Of a DNA stretch of 64,000 bases, positions 1-7,252 are shown piece after piece. A program made the position numbers and the translations under genes. The number at the start of each line of letters is the position of its first letter. Within the stretch, counting starts at the first letter, position 1. The notes below the pieces were generated by a model. The model had not been told where the DNA came from. It was given only the letters and a program-made list of their open reading frames with translations, and ran no database searches. Source of the DNA: RZYX01 sp036654375 (GTDB taxonomy: Bacteria; Bacillota; Clostridia; Oscillospirales; Acutalibacteraceae); assembly GCA_036654375.1 (NCBI GenBank), contig JAVVSD010000002.1:62001-126000 (forward strand), read 5' to 3'.

Positions 1-150
1 ACCGACAGCTTCTTTATAAGTTCTTCCTGCTGAACGAGAACTCGCAGCAATTATTTTAACATCAAACCAAGGGTGATTTTCAAGTATGGTTGCAAATCTT
101 TGACCAACCATTCCTGTTCCACCAATAATACCAACCTTAAACTTTTTCAT
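1..150 (-). CDS. asd: aspartate-semialdehyde dehydrogenase, N-terminal part (runs off the window)
   Basis: Only the first 50 codons are present; the gene continues beyond position 1. The start is an ATG at 150 behind a GGAGG site. The product opens with a Rossmann dinucleotide-binding segment containing GGTGMVGQRF, typical of aspartate-semialdehyde dehydrogenase, which reduces aspartyl phosphate to the semialdehyde on the way to lysine, threonine and methionine. N-acetyl-glutamyl-phosphate reductase (ArgC) begins in a similar way, but the lysine riboswitch directly upstream favours Asd. Confidence in the family is good although no catalytic Cys can be seen in this fragment. Confidence 0.85.
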   Translation of the reverse strand, partial: MKKFKVGIIGGTGMVGQRFATILENHPWFDVKIIAASSRSAGRTYKEAVG

Positions 151-190
151 ACTGAACTACCTCCAATTTTGACAAATATCTGTATAATAT

Positions 191-212
191 AAAAAACCGG
201 TTGAAAACCGGT
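191..212 (-). terminator. terminator of the lysine riboswitch expression platform
   Basis: Read on the minus strand, ACCGGTT and AACCGGT arms (196-212) form a short stem followed by a run of six T. It lies between the riboswitch aptamer and the asd start, as expected for transcription attenuation. Confidence 0.85.
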
Positions 213-244
213 CATCATTGCAATATAATATGAGAAGCGTAGAT

Positions 245-430
245 TTTAGGTTTTAACCTAAAAAGTGATAGCACTCCATCAACACAATGATGACAGTTGC
301 ATAGCTGTTAACTATACACCCAGTAGCACAACTTCCGAAAGCTGAATTACTTCGGCGGCATTTCCTTTCACACTTTTTCAAAGGGATTCGGAACCCTAAA
401 AATGCTAATTTTAAATGACGCACCTCTATC
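245..430 (-). promoter_or_regulatory. lysine riboswitch (L box)
   Basis: On the minus strand the leader carries the conserved L-box blocks in order: AGAGGTGC (420-427), GAAAGG, GCCGAAG, CTGGG and GGAGTGCTATCAC (265-277). The spacing fits the five-helix lysine aptamer, and a terminator follows at 191-212. Known members switch transcription off when lysine binds. The downstream gene asd is a classical target, so the element is expected to lower flux into the aspartate family when lysine is plentiful. Confidence 0.93.
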
Positions 431-453
431 TAAAAAGATATTAAATTACAGAT

Positions 454-482
454 ATAATAACACTATAATACCCTTTAGTCAA
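454..482 (-). promoter_or_regulatory. sigma-A-type promoter of the lysine riboswitch/asd transcript
   Basis: On the minus strand TTGACT (477-482) and TATTAT (454-459) are separated by 17 bp. The start would fall just upstream of the L-box aptamer. Confidence 0.75.
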
Positions 483-516
483 ACATTTTATTATAAAAAC
501 TTATTTGGGAGATATT

Positions 517-1542
517 ATGAAAAAAAGCGATTTTTACTATGATTTGCCTGAACAATTGATTGCTCAACATCCACTTGAAAAGCGAGATAATTCAAGAATG
601 ATGCATCTTTTTAGGAACAGCGGAGAAATTGAACATAAGCACTTCTCGGATGTAATAGATTATATGAATGAAGGCGACTGTTTAATACTAAATAATACAA
701 GGGTTTTACCTGCAAGATTATATGGTACTAAAGAAGAAACAGGCGCAATTGTTGAATTCCTTCTTTTAAGCCAAAAAGAACAAGATGTTTGGGAAGTAAT
801 TACAGGACCTGGAAAGCGCGCAAAAAAAGGTGCAAAATTTACTTTTGGCAACAGCATTTTAAAGGCAGAAGTGCTTGATGTTTTGCCTGATGGAAACAGA
901 GTTGTAAAGTTTTGCTATGATGGAAATTTTTTTAATATACTTGACAAAATTGGTCAAATGCCGTTGCCACATTATATTACTGAAAAGCTTGAAGATAACG
1001 AAAGATATCAAACTGTATATTCAAAGGAGCTTGGGTCAGCAGCTGCTCCAACAGCAGGGCTGCATTTTACCGATGAGCTTCTTAAAAAAATTAAGCAAAA
1101 AGGAATTAATATTGGTTATGTTACACTTCATGTAGGTCTTGGCACATTTAGACCTGTCAAAGCTGATAACATTGAAGACCATAAAATGCATTCAGAGCAT
1201 TACTGGCTTCCAAAGGAAACAGCAGAGATAATAAATACAACCAAAAATAATGGGAAAAGAGTTATTGCTGTTGGGACAACTTGTTGCAGAACTCTTGAGT
1301 CGGTTGCATCAAAACTTGGAAAAATTGAAGAGTTTGAAGACTGGACTAACATATTTATTTATCCAGGATATGAATTTAAGTGTATTGATGCTCTTATAAC
1401 TAATTTCCATTTGCCAGAAAGCACACTTATAATGCTCGTCAGTGCATTTTGTGGTTATGATAATACAATGAATGCTTATAAAACAGCGGTTGATGAAGAG
1501 TACAGATTTTTTAGCTTTGGAGATTCCATGTTTATTTCATAG
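517..1542 (+). CDS. queA: S-adenosylmethionine:tRNA ribosyltransferase-isomerase
   Basis: QueA transfers and isomerises the ribosyl moiety of SAM onto preQ1 at the tRNA wobble position, giving epoxyqueuosine. The 341-residue product shows the family signatures DFYYDLPEQLIAQHP at the N-terminus, NNTRVLPARL, PTAGLHFT and the C-terminal ALITNFHLPESTL. An in-frame TTG lies at 505, but ATG 517 is preferred because GGGAG at 507-511 sits five bases before it. tgt follows after 8 bp, forming a queuosine operon. Confidence 0.95.
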   Translation: MKKSDFYYDLPEQLIAQHPLEKRDNSRMMHLFRNSGEIEHKHFSDVIDYMNEGDCLILNNTRVLPARLYGTKEETGAIVEFLLLSQKEQDVWEVITGPGKRAKKGAKFTFGNSILKAEVLDVLPDGNRVVKFCYDGNFFNILDKIGQMPLPHYITEKLEDNERYQTVYSKELGSAAAPTAGLHFTDELLKKIKQKGINIGYVTLHVGLGTFRPVKADNIEDHKMHSEHYWLPKETAEIINTTKNNGKRVIAVGTTCCRTLESVASKLGKIEEFEDWTNIFIYPGYEFKCIDALITNFHLPESTLIMLVSAFCGYDNTMNAYKTAVDEEYRFFSFGDSMFIS

Positions 1543-1550
1543 GGGGATAT

Positions 1551-2681
1551 ATGTTTAAAATTATAAAAAAAGAAGGAAATGCAAGGCTTTGCGAATTCCA
1601 AACTGTTCATTCTACAGTTAAAACACCTGCATTTATGAATGTTGCAACCTGTGGTGCAATCAAAGGTGCGGTGTCTGCATATGATTTGGAGGGTATTGGG
1701 TGCCAAGTTCAGCTTTGCAACACATATCATCTTCATGTTCGTCCAGGTGATAAGCTTATTAGAGAAATGGGTGGATTACACAAGTTTACTGGCTGGGATA
1801 AAACAATTCTTACTGATAGTGGCGGATTTCAAGTGTTTTCACTTGCTGGATTAAGAAAAATTGAAGAGGAAGGTGTCCACTTTGCCTCTCATGTAGACGG
1901 AAGACACATTTTTATGGGTCCGGAAGAGAGTATGCAAATTCAGTCAAATCTTGGCTCAACCATTGCAATGGCTTTTGATGAATGTGTTGAAAATCCTGCA
2001 ACTTTAGAGTATTCAAAAAACTCATGCGAAAGAACTACAAGATGGCTTTACCGTTGTAAAGACGAAATGGAAAGACTAAATGCCTTGTGTGATACTCTTA
2101 ATAAAAACCAAATGCTTTTTGGAATTAATCAAGGTTGTGTATATGATGATTTAAGAATAAGTCATATGCAAACAATTGCAAAACTTAATCTTGATGGTTA
2201 TGCTATTGGGGGGCTTGCAGTTGGCGAACCAAAAGAAGAAATGTATCGTGTTATTTCTGCTGTCGAACCATATATGCCTGAAAACAAACCAAGATATCTT
2301 ATGGGAGTAGGAACTCCAGGAAATATATTAGAAGGAGTCAGCAGGGGTGTTGACTTGTTTGACTGCGTTATGCCAAGCAGAAACGCACGACATGGTCACT
2401 TGTTTACTTGGGACGGAATAATAAATATCAACAACAAAAAGTACGAAAAAGACGATAAACCACTTGACCCAAATTGTAATTGTCCAACTTGTAAAAGACA
2501 TTCACGAGCATATATTAGGCACTTGTTTAAAAGCAAGGAAATGCTCGCTATGCGACTTTGTGTTATGCATAATCTCTATTTTTACAATAACCTCATGGAG
2601 CTTATAAGAGAAAATATTGAAAATAATACATTTTTAGAATTTAAAGATAAATATGTAGATGTTCTTGATGCACGCATTTAG
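1551..2681 (+). CDS. tgt: queuine/preQ1 tRNA-guanine transglycosylase
   Basis: Tgt exchanges the wobble guanine of GUN-anticodon tRNAs for preQ1 and supplies the substrate of QueA. The 376-residue product contains TDSGGFQVFSL with the catalytic Asp, the GLAVGEPKEEM and YLMGVGTP segments, DCVMPSRNARHG, and a C-terminal zinc site CNCPTC...H. An AGGGGG site precedes ATG 1551. Length and motifs are normal for the bacterial enzyme, and the gene is probably co-transcribed with queA. Confidence 0.96.
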   Translation: MFKIIKKEGNARLCEFQTVHSTVKTPAFMNVATCGAIKGAVSAYDLEGIGCQVQLCNTYHLHVRPGDKLIREMGGLHKFTGWDKTILTDSGGFQVFSLAGLRKIEEEGVHFASHVDGRHIFMGPEESMQIQSNLGSTIAMAFDECVENPATLEYSKNSCERTTRWLYRCKDEMERLNALCDTLNKNQMLFGINQGCVYDDLRISHMQTIAKLNLDGYAIGGLAVGEPKEEMYRVISAVEPYMPENKPRYLMGVGTPGNILEGVSRGVDLFDCVMPSRNARHGHLFTWDGIININNKKYEKDDKPLDPNCNCPTCKRHSRAYIRHLFKSKEMLAMRLCVMHNLYFYNNLMELIRENIENNTFLEFKDKYVDVLDARI

Positions 2682-2704
2682 TTCAATTAATTGATTAATT
2701 TTAC

Positions 2705-2733
2705 TTGCATAGATACATAATAAAGTATATAAT
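2705..2733 (+). promoter_or_regulatory. promoter of yajC
   Basis: TTGCAT (2705-2710) and a perfect TATAAT (2728-2733) are separated by 17 bp, 30 bp upstream of the yajC start. Confidence 0.7.
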
Positions 2734-2762
2734 ATATACACTAACTCAACGGAGGTAACAAA

Positions 2763-3239
2763 ATGGATTTTAATACATTTCTTTTATTAATGCCAAGCAC
2801 AGGTGGTGCTGAAGGTTCTGCAGCAGGTGGCTCATCTTCATGGCTTTCAATTTTAATGCTTGTAGCGATGTTTGGTATACTTTATTTTTTAATGATAAGA
2901 CCACAGAAAAAGCAGGAAAAAGCAGATGCCGCAATGCGTGAGTCCATTCAGATTGGTGATGAGGTAATCACCGTTGGTGGAATTATGGGCAGAGTTGTTA
3001 CTTTAAAAGAAGACTCAATAGTTATCGAAACTGGTGCTGATAAAACAAAAATCAGAATAACTCGCACCTCTATCTATACTAATGTAACTTCAAACGAAAA
3101 AGTAGCTGCAAATCGTCAGGCACAACTTGAAGCTGCAAAAGCAAAAAAGAACACAGATAAAGTTGAAAAGAAGCCAGAAGTTAAAGAAACAAAAAAAGAC
3201 GATAAAAAAGAAGTTAAAGAAGAAGATAAAAAAGCCTAA
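2763..3239 (+). CDS. yajC: preprotein translocase subunit YajC
   Basis: YajC is a small accessory membrane protein of the Sec translocon, partner of SecDF. The 158-residue product has one transmembrane helix (about residues 28-46) followed by the signature YFLMIRPQKKQEK and the conserved GDEVITVGGIMGRV block. The C-terminal 45 residues are an unusually long Lys/Glu-rich low-complexity tail that looks disordered. The start ATG 2763 follows GGAGG. A strong promoter is present at 2705-2733 and a hairpin follows the stop. Confidence 0.92.
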   Translation: MDFNTFLLLMPSTGGAEGSAAGGSSSWLSILMLVAMFGILYFLMIRPQKKQEKADAAMRESIQIGDEVITVGGIMGRVVTLKEDSIVIETGADKTKIRITRTSIYTNVTSNEKVAANRQAQLEAAKAKKNTDKVEKKPEVKETKKDDKKEVKEEDKKA

Positions 3240-3278
3240 TTTTCAATTTCATACAATAAAATAGCATATAGATTAGTT

Positions 3279-3319
3279 CCCCTTCATATCATCTAATAAG
3301 ATATGAGGGGGATTTTATT
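3279..3319 (+). terminator. intercistronic hairpin: weak terminator that also covers the next RBS
   Basis: The arms 3279-3290 and 3300-3311 pair over 12 bp with one G-U and a 9-nt loop, followed by ATTTTATT. The 3' arm contains GAGGGGG, the ribosome-binding site of the gene starting at 3320. The stem can therefore end the yajC transcript or mask the downstream RBS. Confidence 0.7.
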
Positions 3320-3766
3320 ATGGCTTCTATTACTTCAAAAGTAAAAAGTAAACCAAGAAACAAGACACCTGCAAAAGAAAGCAGTGAACCAAAACAACTT
3401 GTTATAAACGCTTTAAAAGGTTTCTCCGTTGGAACAGTTTTCCTTTTTATCTTTCTTTCTGCGTTTTCATTTATAATGGTCAAATTTGATTATGCTGAAA
3501 AGAGTGTTCCTATAATGGCTCTTGCTTCTGCTCTTTTGGCGGCTTTGTTTGCTGGATATTGGGCAGCAAAGTGTTATAAGAAAAAGGGCTTGATTGTTGG
3601 CATTGTAGCTACTTTACCTCTTACAATTGTAATGGCTGCGTTTATTATTTTAGCAAATGGAGGTACAATAGGTTCGCTTGCCGTCACAACAATTTTACTT
3701 ATGCTTGCTGTTGGTGGATTGGGCGGTATTCTTGCGGTTAATTCTAAATCAAAAAAGTCTATTTAA
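3320..3766 (+). CDS. TIGR04086-type membrane protein
   Basis: This 148-residue protein of unknown function has a charged N-terminus of about 35 residues and four hydrophobic segments (roughly 38-56, 66-84, 91-112, 117-137). Small four-helix proteins of the TIGR04086 family commonly follow yajC in Clostridia, and size, topology and position all fit. I assign the family from context and overall character, not from a catalytic motif. The start ATG 3320 uses GAGGGGG, which lies inside the 3279-3311 hairpin. Confidence 0.7.
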   Translation: MASITSKVKSKPRNKTPAKESSEPKQLVINALKGFSVGTVFLFIFLSAFSFIMVKFDYAEKSVPIMALASALLAALFAGYWAAKCYKKKGLIVGIVATLPLTIVMAAFIILANGGTIGSLAVTTILLMLAVGGLGGILAVNSKSKKSI

Positions 3767-3803
3767 AATAAAATAACATTTACTATATTCAGGTAAATAA
3801 ATA

Positions 3804-3829
3804 ACAGACAAACATCATTGTTTGTCTGT
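3804..3829. terminator. 11-bp hairpin between the TIGR04086-type gene and spoIIM
   Basis: The arms 3804-3814 and 3819-3829 are perfectly complementary with a TCAT loop. No T-run follows on the plus strand. On the minus strand the stem is followed by TTATTTATTT, so it could stop antisense transcription arriving from xerD. Confidence 0.5.
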
Positions 3830-3865
3830 GGACAATTATAATATATAAGGTTTGGAGGAAGGCTT

Positions 3866-4525
3866 GTGCGAATGATGAGGACGAGTATGCGTCATAGACA
3901 ATATAGATACAGGTCGTTTGATTTTGGAAGAATGAAAATGGTTTTAAGAGAAGAGTGGAAAATGGTAACTCTAATTTCACTGTTCCTGTCGGGCATGATA
4001 ATCGGTGCAATTGCGGCTAAATATAATGATAATGAAATAAATGCAAAACTTGTAACGATGTTTTCCGATTTTACAATGCTTAGAAATACACAATCAATTT
4101 TTGATACATTTTTAAGTTCATTCGCTGTTTATTTTATTTTTTTGTTCATTTCATTTACTTTTGGTCTTTGCGCAATCGGTATTCCAATAATTGCTGCAAT
4201 ACCACTTGCAAGAGGAATTGGACTCGGTATGGTTTCTGGCTTCCTTTATAGTACATATGCGCTTAGCGGTGCTGGATATTGTATGGTAATACTTTTCCCA
4301 AGTGCTGTAATTTCAACCGCTGCATTATTGTTTGGATGCAACGAAAGCTTTGTAATGTCATACGAGCTGCTACACTTAATGAATGGTGAATCATCATATC
4401 AACATGAAAATATTCTTAAAAAATATTGTGCAAGATATTTGATTTTATTTGGAATTATTATTCTTGCTGCACTGATTGATACTCTAATGACTATTCTATT
4501 TGCAAGTAAGTTTAGCTTTGTATAA
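3866..4525 (+). CDS. spoIIM: stage II sporulation protein M-like membrane protein
   Basis: SpoIIM is part of the DMP machinery that removes septal peptidoglycan during engulfment. The 219-residue product has a basic N-terminus and about five membrane segments (about 36-55, 83-108, 112-130, 140-155, 195-215), with the family-like GIPIIAAIPLARGIGLGMVSGF region. The start is GTG 3866, seven bases after GGAGG. The xer gene follows on the opposite strand with no spacer. The family is recognised from length, topology and this clostridial neighbourhood. Confidence 0.72.
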   Translation: MRMMRTSMRHRQYRYRSFDFGRMKMVLREEWKMVTLISLFLSGMIIGAIAAKYNDNEINAKLVTMFSDFTMLRNTQSIFDTFLSSFAVYFIFLFISFTFGLCAIGIPIIAAIPLARGIGLGMVSGFLYSTYALSGAGYCMVILFPSAVISTAALLFGCNESFVMSYELLHLMNGESSYQHENILKKYCARYLILFGIIILAALIDTLMTILFASKFSFV

Positions 4526-5506
4526 CTACTTTAATTTTTCTTTGCTAAGAGGATTTGCCTGTGCAGCTTTTTGAAGTTGTTCGTTGACAATATGAGTATA
4601 AATCTGTGTTGTACCAAGATTTTCATGGCCTAAAATTTCTTTTAATATAAGAACATCAACATCTCCATACTGATACATTAATGTTGCTGCAGTGTGGCGT
4701 AGCTTATGAACTGAAAAGCCTTGATCCGATAATCCGCTTTTATCAAGGGCTGTATAAACTATATGCTGTACTGTTTTTGGGCTGATTCGTTGTAGACGAC
4801 TGCTCAGAAACAGTGCTTTTTTGTCCTTTACTCCATCAACTGGCCGAACAGCCATATATACTTTAATTGCTTCCATGCACGCATCATTAAGATAAATTGT
4901 TCTCTCCTTGTTGCCTTTACCCAACACTCGCATAGTGCAGTCATCTCGCACATCAGTATAATTAAGACTAACAAGCTCTGCAAGTCTTAGCCCACAATTC
5001 AAAAACAATGTAATAATAGCGTAATCACGCTCTTTAAACTTGCCTGTTGCGCTGTTTTTTAAAAGTTCCTGGCTTTGTTCCAGAGTGAGGTATTTGGGAA
5101 GACTTTTTGGAAGCTTTGGCGTATCAAGCTCTTGCATTGGATTTTCATTAAGTATCTTTTTTTGCACTGAGCAATATTTAAAGAAGTTTCTAAGGCTCGA
5201 AACCTTTCTGGCACGAGTCTTAGCGTTGTTATCACGAGTATCCTTGCAATAGGATAAAAATGAATAAGCATCACTTAATGTAATCGACTGAATAAATTTA
5301 TCGTCAATATCGTTAATGACAATGTCCTCAAATTCAACAGAAGGGGGTACAAGTCCTCTCATAACTTTTATAAATCTAAAAAAAGTTCGCAAATCGCTTG
5401 CATATTCGGAGGTTGTAAGCTTTGATTGGTTTTTGACAACACTTAAGTAATTTAAAAATTCAACAACAATAGGTGGAAAAGCATAATAATCTGAATATGT
5501 AATCAT
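4526..5506 (-). CDS. xerD: tyrosine site-specific recombinase, XerC/XerD type
   Basis: Xer recombinases resolve chromosome dimers at dif. The 326-residue product has an N-terminal SAM-like DNA-binding domain (about 10-115) and a C-terminal catalytic domain. All six active-site positions are visible: Arg in LNCGLRLAEL, Lys in GKGNKER, His-x-x-Arg in HKLRHT, His in GHENLG, and Tyr in TTQIYTH. The start ATG 5506 follows GGAGG. The stop abuts the stop of spoIIM. Whether it is XerC, XerD or a lone XerS-like enzyme is not decidable here. Confidence 0.88.
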   Translation of the reverse strand: MITYSDYYAFPPIVVEFLNYLSVVKNQSKLTTSEYASDLRTFFRFIKVMRGLVPPSVEFEDIVINDIDDKFIQSITLSDAYSFLSYCKDTRDNNAKTRARKVSSLRNFFKYCSVQKKILNENPMQELDTPKLPKSLPKYLTLEQSQELLKNSATGKFKERDYAIITLFLNCGLRLAELVSLNYTDVRDDCTMRVLGKGNKERTIYLNDACMEAIKVYMAVRPVDGVKDKKALFLSSRLQRISPKTVQHIVYTALDKSGLSDQGFSVHKLRHTAATLMYQYGDVDVLILKEILGHENLGTTQIYTHIVNEQLQKAAQANPLSKEKLK

Positions 5507-6221
5507 TTAATATAGCCTCCAAACAATTGTGAAACAGTTTCACGAGAGTAGTAATTTAAAATAGTATATAATAATCTTACCATAAAATCAGCTAATAAAA
5601 AACTCCTTTAACTATACTAAGTAAAATATATAATCACATTAAACGCAGTTTAAAATAATGATAAATTTAAACTTAATAAAAAACTACACAATTCGACAAA
5701 GTTAATATTTATAGATATATGTAAATTAACGCAAATATCTGAATTAGATAAAAATATCAAACTGTTTTGTAGCCAATAGAAATATTTTATCAATGCAAAG
5801 GTCATTAAAAAAATTTTGATTTAACCAAGCAAAATTAAAACAATCATTTTTTAAACTAATTTATCTAATTAGTAATGTAAATTAGATAAAAATGAAACAA
5901 AATATAAAAGTTATAATTATAAAATTTTTAAATAAAGTTAAGTGCAAAGAAAATAAAAATCCATTTGATAAAGAGCAACAGTGATAGTACTAAGAACATT
6001 ATATAAATATATTTGAAGATACTAAAAACTGGTTTATCAAAAGCAAATTAACAGATAAATAACATAATTAGCCTTATTTCCTGCTTTTTAACTCCCCTTA
6101 ATTATACAAAACATTAATTTTGTATAATTGTATCATTTTATTTATAGGTAGTAAACCCTCTCCTATTGCCACTAATTTATTGTAAAAATACTTTACCTAT
6201 TATTAAAACTTAACTAATAAT
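5507..6221. other. AT-rich non-coding stretch with several inverted repeats
   Basis: No credible gene is present on either strand. The stretch holds a 15-bp palindrome GTGAAACAGTTTCAC (5529-5543) just upstream of xerD, two copies of a 12-mer TTAGATAAAAAT (near 5743 and 5882), a perfect 12-bp inverted repeat with a 6-nt loop (6100-6111/6118-6129) and a bulged 10-bp inverted repeat (6144-6153/6189-6200). It may contain the xerD promoter and perhaps a small RNA. Confidence 0.6.
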
Positions 6222-6247
6222 AAAAAAGCGAGCAATTATTCTTGCTC
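6222..6247 (-). terminator. terminator of the DUF6873-like gene
   Basis: On the minus strand GAGCAA (6242-6247) pairs with TTGCTC (6230-6235), followed by GCTTTTTTA. The stem overlaps the last codons of the gene. Confidence 0.8.
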
Positions 6248-6997
6248 ACCTTTTTCTATAAGTGGAATTATTCCACCGATATCTATTAAATCATCAGAAG
6301 TTAACGAAACCGGAATAACATTATAATTTTTTAAATAGGACTTTATATTGTAATAATCAGGATGATTTTTTATATTCCCAAAAAAGGCAAGTTCATTTTT
6401 AGATATTAAGCCTGAACATCCACCAATGAAACCATAATTATAACCATTAAGCCGAACAAAGCCTTTGTTAATTAATAAAACATCTATTCCCCTTTTTTCA
6501 CAAGCGGATTTAATAGATAGGTCTTCTGTTATTATTGCATTTTTATTTACAATGCAAATTGAACATTTTGCATATCCTTGAGGAACATTAATAATCTCAA
6601 TGTCTTTTAAGTTACAGTAACTTATTATTTCCTGGGAAATTTTATCTTTTTTGCAAATTAACTTATCCATAATTCTTGCACCATTAAGTGCAATGTCCTT
6701 TGGATAATCGGATTCAAGAGCATTTTTGATTACTATTGGTTCAAAGCCAAGTTTTTTTAGCTCGTTTTTCACTTCAATATCATTAAATGAAAGCAAAAAG
6801 TCTTTTCCACCAAGGTGGTGACAAAGCATATCAGCATGAGAGTTCACACAAGACTGTATTACAGTGTTTTTGCACAATTTAACAATACTAATACCTTTAG
6901 CCAAGAACGCATTATATAAGGCCTCAGGCATATTTCCTGCTAATGCGATTGTAACCTTTTCATCTGGTAGGTTTGGATTTTTTATAATTCTTATCAT
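6236..6997 (-). CDS. DUF6873-like protein (GME-fold candidate), function unknown
   Basis: A 253-residue soluble protein with no signal peptide. The SHADMLCHHLGG segment near residue 54, the repeated beta/alpha pattern and conserved-looking NxP..YAKCS and GFIGGCSG blocks resemble the clostridial DUF6873 family, which is thought to share the five-bladed guanidino-modifying-enzyme fold. No substrate can be proposed. The ATG 6997 is preceded by AGAGGA. It is divergent from the small gene at 7088 and stands alone with its own terminator. Confidence 0.6.
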   Translation of the reverse strand: MIRIIKNPNLPDEKVTIALAGNMPEALYNAFLAKGISIVKLCKNTVIQSCVNSHADMLCHHLGGKDFLLSFNDIEVKNELKKLGFEPIVIKNALESDYPKDIALNGARIMDKLICKKDKISQEIISYCNLKDIEIINVPQGYAKCSICIVNKNAIITEDLSIKSACEKRGIDVLLINKGFVRLNGYNYGFIGGCSGLISKNELAFFGNIKNHPDYYNIKSYLKNYNVIPVSLTSDDLIDIGGIIPLIEKGEQE

Positions 6998-7026
6998 TTA
7001 TTTTTCCTCTAAATAAAATGTCACTG

Positions 7027-7032
7027 TATAAT
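7027..7032 (+). promoter_or_regulatory. -10 element of the small Cys-rich gene
   Basis: A perfect TATAAT lies 55 bp upstream of the TTG start at 7088. No good -35 is seen. Confidence 0.4.
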
Positions 7033-7087
7033 TTATAAAAAAATATGGAAAATAAATATAAACCATGTCAATGAGGAGGTGCAATTT

Positions 7088-7252
7088 TTGGGAATTATAC
7101 CTTGTGATTTAACCTGCAAATATCAAAGCGACGGCTACTGCACTCTCGAAAGCGTTGAAAAGGTTAATAATACCGCAAAAGAGCAGGGCTGTGCGCACTA
7201 TATTGATGCAGATTTGAAGCCAGACAACAGCGAAAATGACTTATATAGTTAA
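7088..7252 (+). CDS. small Cys-rich protein (type often mis-annotated as hydroxymyristoyl-ACP dehydratase)
   Basis: A 54-residue product starting at TTG 7088, six bases after a near-perfect GGAGGTG (7075-7081). It reads CDLTCKYQSDGYCTLE near the N-terminus and has a fourth Cys about 17 residues later (C-x3-C-x7-C-x16-C), a likely metal site. Similar tiny clostridial proteins carry the misleading name hydroxymyristoyl-ACP dehydratase, with no evidence of enzyme activity. The 3' end overlaps the convergent radA gene by 12 bp. The RBS and Cys spacing support a real gene; function is unknown. Confidence 0.75.
   Translation: MGIIPCDLTCKYQSDGYCTLESVEKVNNTAKEQGCAHYIDADLKPDNSENDLYS

Noticed and set aside
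5529..5543. LexA/SOS box upstream of xerD
   Set aside because: The palindrome GTGAAACAGTTTCAC does not fit the Gram-positive GAAC-N4-GTTC consensus.
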